The notes beneath the pieces are model-generated. The model ran no database searches. It was not told the DNA's origin and worked only from the letters and a program-made list of their open reading frames with translations. From Halonotius aquaticus (GTDB lineage Archaea > Halobacteriota > Halobacteria > Halobacteriales > Haloferacaceae): 64,000 nucleotides of DNA. Location of the stretch: positions 372,001 through 436,000 of the forward strand of contig NZ_QKNY01000018.1 in the NCBI RefSeq assembly GCF_003605575.1, in the 5' to 3' direction. A program made the position numbers and the translations under genes. Shown here piece by piece: positions 8,496-16,482 of this stretch (positions are counted from its first letter, which is position 1; the number at the start of each line of letters is the position of its first letter).

Positions 8496-8939
8496 ATGAG
8501 CGACACCACACAGGTACTCACGTTTACGCTGGGCGACGAGGAGTACTGCGTTCCCATCGAGTACGTCGCCGAGATCGTTGGCGGCGACACGGTGCGATCG
8601 GTGCCGAACACCGAACCCCACGTCGAGGGCGTCACCGACCTTCGCGGGGAGACGACCACCATCGTCGATCCGAGCACACTGCTGGAGGTCGACACCGGGC
8701 AACTGCTGACCGACGGCGGCGAGGCGACCGAGCGGATCATCGTCCTCGATGCCGACGCGTTGGGGACGGAGTCGCCGGTCGGCTGGCTTGTCGAGGAGGT
8801 ACGAGCGGTCAACGAGGTGGCCAGCGACGCCCTCGATACCGGCAGCGTCACCGAGAGCCCGTTCCTCCGGGGATTCCTGAAAGACGACGCGGATGACAAC
8901 TTCACGCTGTGGCTTGATCCACACGAACTGACCGCCTGA
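8496..8939 (+). CDS. cheW: CheW-type chemotaxis coupling protein
   Basis: A 147-residue single-domain protein: VLTFTLGDEEYCVPIEYVAEIVG, then VPNTEPHVEGVTDLRGETTTIVDP, then GWLVEEVRAV. This is the CheW fold that links receptors to the CheA kinase, and the length is normal. It lies 9 bp after the soluble transducer gene, so this may be a receptor-specific adaptor. No cheA, cheY, cheB, cheR or archaellum genes are in the window, so it must connect to a taxis system encoded elsewhere, like the lone CheF at 30.6 kb. Confidence 0.93.
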   Translation: MSDTTQVLTFTLGDEEYCVPIEYVAEIVGGDTVRSVPNTEPHVEGVTDLRGETTTIVDPSTLLEVDTGQLLTDGGEATERIIVLDADALGTESPVGWLVEEVRAVNEVASDALDTGSVTESPFLRGFLKDDADDNFTLWLDPHELTA

Positions 8940-8995
8940 CAGCATCGAGCAGTAGCTCCCACCGCGATTCACCACACTCCCTTTCATTCATACGC

Positions 8996-9565
8996 ATGAA
9001 CGCGACCACACGCCAGACAACCGAGAACTGGGCCGGCACGACGACCAACGCCACCGCGAACACGACCTCGCTTGCGGACTCGTTGGCAACCGCTGAGCGA
9101 GCGAAAAACACCGACCCGTCGACGACGGACGAGGACTCGACGATCGACTCGCTGACCAACAGATCGACAACGGGCACGTCGGCAACGGCCGAGAGACCAC
9201 CCGGCGAGCTGTCGATCCCGACGCGGCTCCCCGAGCCGGAGACGACGATCTACCGGGATTCGGCAACCGTGATCCGGCTGTTACAGACTGAGACGATGGC
9301 CGACACAGCCGAGATCCGACTGTATCGCGCTGCCGACGCCAACATCGACGAGGGATCGACCGCGGTCGCGACCGACGGCGGCCAGCGACGGGGCGATCTC
9401 GACGCGCTGCCGGCAGCAACGCGGCGACGATTCGAGGCCGCCGTCGACGCCGTCGCCGAGCAGTTCGATCTCACTGTCGATGACGATGGCCGACTCCGGG
9501 CACGACGCGACGACCACGGGCGGGCTGGCATCCTCGAATTCGCCGCCACGCTCGGCGACCGCTAG
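8996..9565 (+). CDS. Hypothetical protein, Thr-rich N-terminus
   Basis: A 189-residue protein with no family I recognise. Residues 1-65 are Thr/Ser/Ala/Asn-rich low complexity. The rest looks folded: a segment around TIYRDSATVIRLLQTETMADTAEIRLYRA, then a helix-rich C-terminus ending ILEFAATLGDR. No membrane segment, signal peptide or cysteine is present. It follows cheW by 56 bp on the same strand and may belong to the same taxis unit. Its codon use and acidity are typical of the neighbours, so I take it as a real gene of unknown role. Confidence 0.65.
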   Translation: MNATTRQTTENWAGTTTNATANTTSLADSLATAERAKNTDPSTTDEDSTIDSLTNRSTTGTSATAERPPGELSIPTRLPEPETTIYRDSATVIRLLQTETMADTAEIRLYRAADANIDEGSTAVATDGGQRRGDLDALPAATRRRFEAAVDAVAEQFDLTVDDDGRLRARRDDHGRAGILEFAATLGDR

Positions 9566-9592
9566 GAAATTAACTCGATTTGTACTCGCAGT

Positions 9593-9602
9593 AAATTTAT
9601 AC
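9593..9602 (+). promoter_or_regulatory. TATA-like element before the 45-residue gene
   Basis: An A/T-rich stretch, TAAATTTATA at 9591-9600 continuing CAC, lies 25-35 bp before ATG 9627. It stands out against G+C-rich surroundings and fits a leaderless promoter for the small gene. Confidence 0.5.
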
Positions 9603-9626
9603 ACCTGTCGCCGCAATGTGCTGGTG

Positions 9627-9764
9627 ATGCCCCAGATCACCGTCTCCGACGACCTGTACCGACAGCTCGAAGCCGAATCGCTTGACACAGACATCAGCGA
9701 GACGCTCTGGAAGATGGTTGGTTCCTACCGACGCGCCAATAATCCTGAGTCGGATACGGCCTGA
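9627..9764 (+). CDS. Small DNA-binding-like protein (antitoxin-type N-terminus)
   Basis: A 45-residue protein: MPQITVSDDLYRQLEAES followed by an amphipathic helix ISETLWKMVGSYRRA. The strand-plus-helix opening resembles ribbon-helix-helix or VapB-like proteins and many small haloarchaeal proteins of the same style. No toxin partner is adjacent. ATG 9627 was chosen because of the TATA element at the right distance; the open frame extends upstream only into the end of the preceding gene. A run of six T (9779-9784) follows. DNA binding is an inference from a short pattern. Confidence 0.6.
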   Translation: MPQITVSDDLYRQLEAESLDTDISETLWKMVGSYRRANNPESDTA

Positions 9765-9778
9765 TCAGTTCGGTTCCA

Positions 9779-9784
9779 TTTTTT
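9779..9784 (+). terminator. T-run after the 45-residue gene
   Basis: TTTTTT starts 15 bp after the stop codon at 9764. In archaea a U-rich tract alone can end transcription. It separates the small gene from the NhaP-type antiporter gene that starts at 9842. Confidence 0.4.
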
Positions 9785-9841
9785 GCCGAGTAGCACCCGC
9801 TGACCGCGAACAGTTTTGCTGCCGCAGCCGAACTGAGTAGT

Positions 9842-11698
9842 GTGGCCGAGAGTCTGCTGCTGACAGTCGTTGCCATCTTTGCGGTCGGAATCGCCGGCCA
9901 GCTGCTCGGGGGTCGGCTGCGCGTGCCGAGTGTCATCTTCTATCTGGGTGGCGGGCTGCTTCTCGGCGAGGTCGGGATCGGCCTCATTAGCCTTGAGACG
10001 TTCGGGGCCGGGCTGACGACGGTCGTCGGCCTCAGCGTGGCGGTTATCGTCTTCGACGGGGCACTCGCGCTCCGACTCGACCGCATCCGCGCCGCCGAAA
10101 CCGCCTCCCTCCGCTTGGTAACTATTGGCGCGCTCATCACGTTTGTCGGCACGGCCGTCCCCGTCCGCCTGTTGACCGGCACAGACTGGGAGCTGGCCGC
10201 GCTCATCGGCGCGTTACTCGTCGCAACCGGCCCGACGGTCATCACGCCGATTGTCAACGTTGTCCAACTCCGACCGCACGTCTCGGCGGCCCTCGAAACC
10301 GAGGGGATCGTCAACGACGTGACCGCGGCGATCGCAGCCGTGGTGATCTTCGAGGAGGTGCTGTTGCTGGAAGCATTCGGGCCGAATACGGCAGTTGCGT
10401 TTGTCGAACGGCTCGGAGTCGGCGTGGCAACCGGGGTCGTGGCTGCTGGGGTAACCTACTATCTGCTCCGCGAGGAGTTGCTGCCGGGCGAAGGGACACG
10501 ATCAGCGCGGTTCACTGTGCTGCTGGCGGCCATCGGCTCCTACGGCGTCGCCGATACGGTCTCCGCGGAGGCAGGGGTCGCAGCGGCCGCAACCGCCGGG
10601 ATGGTGCTCGCCAACGTCGACATCCCCCATCGGGAGACCATCGAGGAGTTCAGCGAGGACATGACGCTGCTGTTGCTCGCCTTCGTGTTTGTCTCGCTGG
10701 CGGCACTCGTCGACGTCGAGGCAGTGCTCGGGCTGGGGCTGGCCGGCGTCGCCCTCGTGGCGGTGCTCATGTTGGTGCTTCGGCCGCTGGTCGCACTCAT
10801 TTCCACGACCGGCATCGAGCAGTTCACCTGGTCGGAACGGCTGTTTCTGTCCGCGGTCGGCCCACGGGGGATCATCCCGGCAAGCGTGGCGACGCTGTTT
10901 GCGATCGAGCTGGCCGCCGGCGGTGATGATGCCGCGGCGGCGACGCTGCTCGGGGCCGTCTTCATCGTCATCTTTGCGACCGATGCGATCGAGGCGGGCT
11001 TTGCCCGACAGATCGGTGATGCACTCGGAGTGACACCAATGCGCATGATAATCGTCGGCGGCGGCCGGGTCGGCCGGTCGCTCGCCACCCAACTGGAGAG
11101 TCGAAACGAGTTCGTCGTCCTCGTCGACGACGACGAAGACCACTGTGAGACAGCCCGCGAGGAAGGATTCCAGGTCGTCGCCGGCGACGGCACCGACGCC
11201 GCCACCCTTCAGACGGCCGGCATCGACGAGGCGAAGGGCCTCGTTGCGGTCACCGGCGACGACGACATCAACTTGCTCGTCTGCCAGACGGCGATGACGA
11301 AGTTCGGCCTCGACGACGTATATGCCCGGGTCAACAACCCCGACAACGTCGAGCAGTTCGAAGCCCTCGGCGTCGGCGCGGTTGACGAACCGCAGGCGGC
11401 CGCCTACGCATTGGACAACCAGATCGAGCGGCCAGCCTTGGCCCGCTGGATGAACGACCTCGGCGACAGCCACGACATCATCGAAATCGAGATGACCGCC
11501 GAACACATCGCCGGGAAATCGATCCGAGAGCTCACCGACGAGATCCCGGGCGGCTGTCTCATCGCCGAGATCGGCCGCGGCGACGACGCCCACGTCCCTG
11601 ATGCCGACGAAACCATCGAGTACGGCGATCAGATCACGTTCCTCGGGGATTCCGCCGCGGTGAAGAAAGCAGTTGGGCGGTTTCATCCGCACGACTGA
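9842..11698 (+). CDS. NhaP-type cation/proton antiporter with RCK (TrkA) domain
   Basis: A 618-residue membrane protein. Residues 1-390 hold about a dozen hydrophobic segments of the CPA1 antiporter type, including GALLVATGPTVITPIV and ALETEGIVNDVTAAIAA. Residues about 400-520 are a Rossmann TrkA-N/RCK domain with the nucleotide-binding start MIIVGGGRVGRSLATQLES, followed by a TrkA-C domain. Such proteins exchange Na+ or K+ for protons, and the RCK domain gates them by nucleotide or ions. In a salt-in haloarchaeon it fits sodium extrusion or potassium balance. The start is GTG 9842. Substrate ion and regulator cannot be told from sequence. Confidence 0.88.
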   Translation: MAESLLLTVVAIFAVGIAGQLLGGRLRVPSVIFYLGGGLLLGEVGIGLISLETFGAGLTTVVGLSVAVIVFDGALALRLDRIRAAETASLRLVTIGALITFVGTAVPVRLLTGTDWELAALIGALLVATGPTVITPIVNVVQLRPHVSAALETEGIVNDVTAAIAAVVIFEEVLLLEAFGPNTAVAFVERLGVGVATGVVAAGVTYYLLREELLPGEGTRSARFTVLLAAIGSYGVADTVSAEAGVAAAATAGMVLANVDIPHRETIEEFSEDMTLLLLAFVFVSLAALVDVEAVLGLGLAGVALVAVLMLVLRPLVALISTTGIEQFTWSERLFLSAVGPRGIIPASVATLFAIELAAGGDDAAAATLLGAVFIVIFATDAIEAGFARQIGDALGVTPMRMIIVGGGRVGRSLATQLESRNEFVVLVDDDEDHCETAREEGFQVVAGDGTDAATLQTAGIDEAKGLVAVTGDDDINLLVCQTAMTKFGLDDVYARVNNPDNVEQFEALGVGAVDEPQAAAYALDNQIERPALARWMNDLGDSHDIIEIEMTAEHIAGKSIRELTDEIPGGCLIAEIGRGDDAHVPDADETIEYGDQITFLGDSAAVKKAVGRFHPHD

Positions 11699-11752
11699 TG
11701 GTAGGAGTAATACCGGTATGACGAGCGGACAAAAGGTGTGGTCAACTGTTGT

Positions 11753-12082
11753 TCAGTTGTAGTCCCGCCAGCGATACCCACATTCCTTGCACTTAAAAAA
11801 GCGCGTCGGCGGTTCGTCGGCCGCGCCGGTCTGTTTGATCGTATACCACGCTTCACCGTGGCCGCACTCCTCGCATGTCACATCGTCAGCGGTCGGTTTC
11901 CCCTCGAACTGATCGTTTTCCTCGGTTTCGATGAGTTCGTCGCCACTCTGCTCAGTCGTTGAGACGAAGGCGTCGGCGCGGTCAGCGTCGCGGTCGGCGG
12001 TCGCCCCACAGTCATCGTTGGTACAGACCATCTCACCGTCTTGGGAGACCATCATTGTCCCACACTCGTCGCAGAACTGCAT
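11753..12082 (-). CDS. tfs: Transcription factor S (TFS), RNA-cleavage factor
   Basis: A 109-residue protein with two zinc ribbons: N-terminal Cys4-x2-Cys7 and Cys20-x4-Cys25, and C-terminal VTCEECGHGEAWY ... FFKCKECGYRWRDYN. The C-terminal ribbon carries the acidic DE pair (AADEPPT) that TFIIS/TFS insert into the RNA polymerase active site to trigger transcript cleavage, so it should be active. Length and layout match archaeal TFS (RpoM-like). A TTTAA element on the minus strand at 12104-12108 gives a leaderless promoter about 22-26 bp upstream. It transcribes toward the antiporter gene. Confidence 0.92.
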   Translation of the reverse strand: MQFCDECGTMMVSQDGEMVCTNDDCGATADRDADRADAFVSTTEQSGDELIETEENDQFEGKPTADDVTCEECGHGEAWYTIKQTGAADEPPTRFFKCKECGYRWRDYN

Positions 12083-12106
12083 ACCCGCGGTACTGGCCGG
12101 GACGGT

Positions 12107-12469
12107 TTAATCTCGTTGTCCGCGGTCGAAGGCCGGCCCGTCGGCGGTGACGACCGGGCAGTCAGCGACGTGGAACCGCCCGTCGTGAAGCGTTTCGAGA
12201 ATATCGGTGTCGGCGTTGGTACACTCACCCGCCGACTCATCGAACTGTGAACACTGCTGGCAGTAGGCAGTCGGTTCGATGAAGGCTGTCGTCCCGGCGA
12301 TCACCTGTGTTGGTGTGGTATCGCCCGACGGCGACGGTACCGTCTCACTCGCCGCGCTGTCGGTGACATCCCGCCACGGCACCTCGCTGTCGGTCGTCGA
12401 CGCCGCGTCGCCGTCACCCCCATTCGGGCTGGCAGCCGCCGGCTCGTCGGCTGGCTTGTGATCCGTCAT
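12107..12469 (-). CDS. Hypothetical protein with C-terminal cysteine motif
   Basis: About 120 residues. The first ~55 are disordered-looking (Ala/Ser/Asp-rich). The C-terminal part has CQQCSQFDESAGECTNADTD followed by GRFHVADCPVV, i.e. Cys-x2-Cys ... Cys ... His ... Cys, a likely small zinc site. I do not recognise the function. ATG 12469 is preferred over an in-frame start at 12484 because of GTTAAC (minus strand) about 25-30 bp upstream. It lies 24 bp before tfs on the same strand, so the two may be co-transcribed. It is acidic and typical of the host. Confidence 0.65.
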   Translation of the reverse strand: MTDHKPADEPAAASPNGGDGDAASTTDSEVPWRDVTDSAASETVPSPSGDTTPTQVIAGTTAFIEPTAYCQQCSQFDESAGECTNADTDILETLHDGRFHVADCPVVTADGPAFDRGQRD

Positions 12470-12542
12470 ATGGTACCGCAACACACCTAGTAGTTAACAT
12501 TTCGGACATACTAGCGCGTTGACTACTCCCAAAACGCGGGGG

Positions 12543-13598
12543 TCAGCGGATCTTCCGAACGTTGCTCAGATCGTAGCCCCGATCGTGAAGCTCGCTTTCG
12601 AAGGCGGCGATCTCGTCTCGATCCAGCCGGTCGAGCGCGCCGGGGAGTTCCCGGATCGACAGCAGGCGGGCGCGTTGGGAGCCGCCGGTCTCCCAGGCAA
12701 ACGACAGCGTCCCGGTCGTCGCCGCCGAGAGACTGCCCAGTTGGGCGTCGGTCACCGCCTCCGCGTCGGCGACGACGAGCACCAACCCACCCCGGGCGGT
12801 GACCATCCGTGTCAGCCCGCGAAGCAGGCGGACGACAGCCGCCCACGATACCACATCGTCCGAGAGGTCGTCGAGATCGGTAATCGCGTCGATCACGACG
12901 AGGTTCCCGCCGACGGCGTCGTCCAGCGACGCCCGCAACGCCGACAGAATCGCCGGGGTGTCAGTCACCCCCGGAGCGTCGCGACCGGCACCCGTTGTCG
13001 ACGATGCGTCACTGGCCACGGTGTCGCCGGCGTCGGTGCCGTCGCCAGCGGTGGTGCTGTCACCGGCGTCGTCGCTGGGGATCGTTGCAGTGGTCTCACC
13101 GTAGTCAAAGGGATCAGCTGCTTTGTCGTTCTCGACAGCGTCGTCGGAGTCGCCATCAGAGACGGTGTCACCGTCAGCAGCCGGCTCCGGCGGCAGCGAT
13201 GGCGGCTCGTCGCTGTCCTGGTACCACGCCGCCGGCACGTCAGTCGCATCGAAATACGTCGCCGAGAGATCGTGGTAGGTGATCCCCGCAGCCGCCCGGT
13301 CGGCGATCTCGGTGGAGACTGTCTCGGTCAGAGCAGCTTCCAGCGAATCGGTCGTTGCCGCCACCGAGAGGTAGTGAACACTCGCGGGGACGATCACCCC
13401 TTCGTGGTCGATCCCCCGATAGTGACGCTCGAAGGCCTCGTTGTCGGTCGTCGCCAGCGCGTTCATCGCCGCGCTGGTCTGGGCGAACTTCCGGCCGCCG
13501 GCTCCGGGTTCGGTCGCCAACAACACGACGCTGCCCGTGGGGACGCCCCCGTCGAGCATCGAATCCAGCCGGGAGACGCCGAACGGCATATCGACCAT
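12543..13598 (-). CDS. KaiC/RadA-like ATPase-fold protein with degenerate P-loop
   Basis: A 351-residue protein that opens like KaiC/RecA-superfamily ATPases: FGVSRLDSMLDGGVPTGSVVLL. The Walker A position reads TEPGAGGRKFA, so the usual GKT/GKS is lost (Gly and Arg replace Lys and Thr). A Walker-B-like strand NLVVIDAITDLDDL appears near residue 235. Between them, residues about 130-215 form a long acidic low-complexity insert. It is probably a non-hydrolysing or altered nucleotide-binding relative, of the kind annotated as KaiC/GvpD-like in haloarchaea. In-frame ATG 13589 is an alternative start. It lies directly downstream of beta-RFAP synthase on the same strand (14-bp gap), so they are likely one operon. 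Confidence 0.7.
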   Translation of the reverse strand: MVDMPFGVSRLDSMLDGGVPTGSVVLLATEPGAGGRKFAQTSAAMNALATTDNEAFERHYRGIDHEGVIVPASVHYLSVAATTDSLEAALTETVSTEIADRAAAGITYHDLSATYFDATDVPAAWYQDSDEPPSLPPEPAADGDTVSDGDSDDAVENDKAADPFDYGETTATIPSDDAGDSTTAGDGTDAGDTVASDASSTTGAGRDAPGVTDTPAILSALRASLDDAVGGNLVVIDAITDLDDLSDDVVSWAAVVRLLRGLTRMVTARGGLVLVVADAEAVTDAQLGSLSAATTGTLSFAWETGGSQRARLLSIRELPGALDRLDRDEIAAFESELHDRGYDLSNVRKIR

Positions 13599-13612
13599 AG
13601 GTGGCGATACGG

Positions 13613-14605
13613 CTACGCCCGTTTAGCCGTTACGTCGAGCGGGTCGCCGCCAACCCGCGCGCCGTGGTTACGACCAGCCACAAGATCGACCGTGCCGTCG
13701 ATCCCAGCCGCATCGAGTGCTGCCCGACCAGCATCGCGAGCCCCGTCGGCGTGGGCGGCGTCGGTGACGCCGTAAACGGTTGGCCCCCACGAGGATTGCC
13801 CCGCCCCGTAGATCGCCGGCGACCCCGACAGCGAGTCGACGAGTTCGCCGACCGGGGGCCGGTAGACCCCACCCTGTTCGTCGGTGTACCACGCGCCGTT
13901 GAGCCGGCCGATCTCGGCGACAGCCGCGCCAAAGCGGTCGGCGTCGCCGGCGGCGATCGCCGGCAACACCCGCCGGGTGAGCAGCCCCGAGATGCGATCG
14001 GCGATCGCCGGCTCGGCGCGCTCGATCGCCGCGCGAATGCTGTCGTCCTCCACGTCGCCGCTGCGGCCTGGCTCGCTGTCGGGGATCACCAACAGAAATC
14101 GCCAGTGGTCAGGGATCCGGTGGCGGGCGGCGATCGGCGGCACCGTCCAGTCGCCGTCCTGTGGGCGAGCAGTCGTGAACCGCGCGGTCGGGTGGCCGCC
14201 ATCAAGCACAAACCCGCCAGCCTCGAAGGTGCCAACACCGATCCCCGATCGCCCGCCGCGGCCGAGGGCAGGGGCGATCTCTCGGACGGCGATTCCCTTG
14301 TCGTAGGCGTCAGCGACCGCTGTTGCCACCGTCAGCATCGTTTGGGTGCCGCTGCCGAGCCCGACGTGTGTCGGGAGCTGCTGGTCGACCTGCAGTGAGA
14401 CACCATCGACACCGAGTTGCGCACAGACCGTGGCGGCAACCGATTCGATCGCCGGCGGCGCGTTGATCGATGCAGCCGGGGTTGCCGACAGCGACACCTG
14501 TGGCGCATCGAGCGCCACGCCAAGCGCGCCATACAGTCGGCTGTGGGACAGCGAGAGATTGCTAAAGCCGAAATGCAGCCGCCCGCCGACGGCGACCTGC
14601 GTCAT
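13613..14605 (-). CDS. Beta-ribofuranosylaminobenzene 5'-phosphate synthase homologue
   Basis: A 330-residue GHMP-superfamily protein. The start VGGRLHFGFSNLSLSHSRLYGALGVALD is typical of beta-RFAP synthase, followed by the glycine-rich loop LPTHVGLGSGTQTML and RGGRSGIGVGTFEAGGFVLDGGH. In methanogens and Archaeoglobus this enzyme joins PRPP and 4-hydroxybenzoate or pABA at the first committed step of methanopterin synthesis. Haloarchaea use folates, so the reaction here may feed a folate/pterin hybrid or another aryl-ribotide. It is soluble and of normal length. It sits just downstream of the potassium channel gene on the same strand. Confidence 0.85.
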   Translation of the reverse strand: MTQVAVGGRLHFGFSNLSLSHSRLYGALGVALDAPQVSLSATPAASINAPPAIESVAATVCAQLGVDGVSLQVDQQLPTHVGLGSGTQTMLTVATAVADAYDKGIAVREIAPALGRGGRSGIGVGTFEAGGFVLDGGHPTARFTTARPQDGDWTVPPIAARHRIPDHWRFLLVIPDSEPGRSGDVEDDSIRAAIERAEPAIADRISGLLTRRVLPAIAAGDADRFGAAVAEIGRLNGAWYTDEQGGVYRPPVGELVDSLSGSPAIYGAGQSSWGPTVYGVTDAAHADGARDAGRAALDAAGIDGTVDLVAGRNHGARVGGDPLDVTAKRA

Positions 14606-14674
14606 ACCTGTGGTTGGGCATGCGGTGGTATTCGGGTTTCGACAGCGGCAGCGATCGGGGGTAGAGCCGCTCGC

Positions 14675-16336
14675 TCAACAGAACCGGTCGAGGAATGTGT
14701 TGACATCCGCGTCGCTGCCGGCGACGACGAGCCGATCGCGCCGTTCCAGCTGAAATGTCGCCGCCAGTTCCGTCAGCGTGCGACCGTCGCGTTCGACGGC
14801 CACGACCGTACAGCCGGTTTCCTCTCGGATCGCCGCGCTGGCCAGCGTCTCACCGGCCAGCCCCGGCGCGGTCGTTTTCACGATCTCGACGTTGGTCTCG
14901 ATGCCGAGAATCTCCTCGTCGGCAAGCACCAACGACGCGATCGACCGCCCGCTGACCGTCGCCAACGAGAGAACATAGTCCGCGCCCGCGCGGTATGTTT
15001 TCGGCACCGCAGCCCCGGTTTCGGCGCGGGCGATGAGCTCCGTCTCCGGGTCGAGTTCGCGGACGATCAGTGTCGCAAACTCGGTGGCGGTCTCATCGGG
15101 GATCGCCAGCACAACTGACTCGGCGGTTTCGACATCGGCGGCGGTAAGCGTCTCAGTGACCGTTGCGTCGCCGACGACATCGACCCCTTCTTTCGATTCA
15201 ATATCGACGACGGTGTGTGTGATATTGGCCGCCGACAGCAGCTCCGAGACCGTTTGGCCGACCTGTCCATAGCCGACGACGACAACTCGCCCGCGACCGA
15301 ACTGTCGAATCCGCGAGCCGGTTGCGGTGCGGAGTCGGTCAAGGGCGGCCCGGTCGCCGGTCACCAACAGCGTCATCCCGCGTTCCAGCGGGGTGTCCAA
15401 CGGCGGCGGCGTCTCGAAGTCGCCCTTGTGCCACGCGCCGACGACGTTGACGTTGTACCGATCACGAATGTCGCTGTCGGCCAACGTCTGACCGGCCAGT
15501 TCGCTGTCAGCCCGGACGGAGATCTCGGCGATCTCAAAGTCCTCGCCCAACTGGATTGAGTCCCCGAGATCGGTTTCGATAGCGGTTGTCACCTTCCGGG
15601 CCAACCCCTCCCCGAGCAGTTGTCGGGGCGTGACAACATGGTCGGCCCCGGCAAGGTCGTGGTAGGCGGTAAGCGATGGATCTTCGACGACGCTGACGAC
15701 GGTCACGTCCTCAGTGACCTCGCGGGCCGCAAGGACGATGCTGGCATCGACCCGATCCGAGACATCGGCGACGAGAGCGCGGGCCGCGCCGAGATTGGCG
15801 TCCCGAAGGTCGGCCGCCGACTGTGGATCGGCGTGGATGACGGTGTAGTCCTCCGCATAGAGGTCGGCCGCCCGCTCGTGGTCTGGTTCGACGAGTACGT
15901 AGTCAACGTCCTTCGAGTCAAGTTCGTCGATCAACTCCCGGGCTCGCGGTGTATAGGTGCAGATGACGACGTGATCGCTGTGGTCGTCGTCGACGGCGGT
16001 CGGCACCGAGACCGAAAACTGTTCGCGGAACCACGGCAGCAGGATCGCCGGCAACGCGAGAAAGAACAGCCCGACGCCGGTGAGATCCAACAGGATCACA
16101 AGCAGGTTCATCGGTGTGCTCTTCCAGGGCGCGTCGGAGCCATAGCCCGTCGCGGTGATCGTCTCGACGACAACCTGCATGGAGTGTACCAGTGATATCT
16201 CTGTGCCCGGCGGCGGGTAGGGGCCGGGCTCAAGGTTGTGCATCCCAAAATCGTAGACAGCGGCGGTCACCACGACGAAGCCGATAATGAATACGAGGAA
16301 GTAGCCGACACGCTTCCGGAGGCTTCGCATACCCAT
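14675..16336 (-). CDS. Two-TM potassium channel with two RCK (TrkA) modules
   Basis: A 553-residue protein. Residues about 10-32 and 75-100 are membrane helices flanking a pore loop with the K+ selectivity filter TATGYG (in [14 protein letters not shown]). After them come two TrkA-N/TrkA-C units: the first begins [19 protein letters not shown], the second [20 protein letters not shown]. Two RCK units on one chain recall MthK-like gating rings built from tandem domains. It should allow regulated K+ flow across the cytoplasmic membrane. ATG 16336 or in-frame ATG 16330 both work. Together with the NhaP-RCK protein at 9.8 kb this gives two nucleotide-gated cation proteins within 7 kb. Confidence 0.9.
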   Translation of the reverse strand: MGMRSLRKRVGYFLVFIIGFVVVTAAVYDFGMHNLEPGPYPPPGTEISLVHSMQVVVETITATGYGSDAPWKSTPMNLLVILLDLTGVGLFFLALPAILLPWFREQFSVSVPTAVDDDHSDHVVICTYTPRARELIDELDSKDVDYVLVEPDHERAADLYAEDYTVIHADPQSAADLRDANLGAARALVADVSDRVDASIVLAAREVTEDVTVVSVVEDPSLTAYHDLAGADHVVTPRQLLGEGLARKVTTAIETDLGDSIQLGEDFEIAEISVRADSELAGQTLADSDIRDRYNVNVVGAWHKGDFETPPPLDTPLERGMTLLVTGDRAALDRLRTATGSRIRQFGRGRVVVVGYGQVGQTVSELLSAANITHTVVDIESKEGVDVVGDATVTETLTAADVETAESVVLAIPDETATEFATLIVRELDPETELIARAETGAAVPKTYRAGADYVLSLATVSGRSIASLVLADEEILGIETNVEIVKTTAPGLAGETLASAAIREETGCTVVAVERDGRTLTELAATFQLERRDRLVVAGSDADVNTFLDRFC

Positions 16337-16482
16337 CCACTACCGGCCGGTGTAGAAAACCCCTAGGTCTCCGCCCGGTCGGCGACACAGTCATGCGAAG
16401 CATTCACAACACAGAATTCAACGATCCGACAGTCAGTCAGCCCCATCGAAACCGTTTTCATGAAACCTGCCGCACAGTCGGT

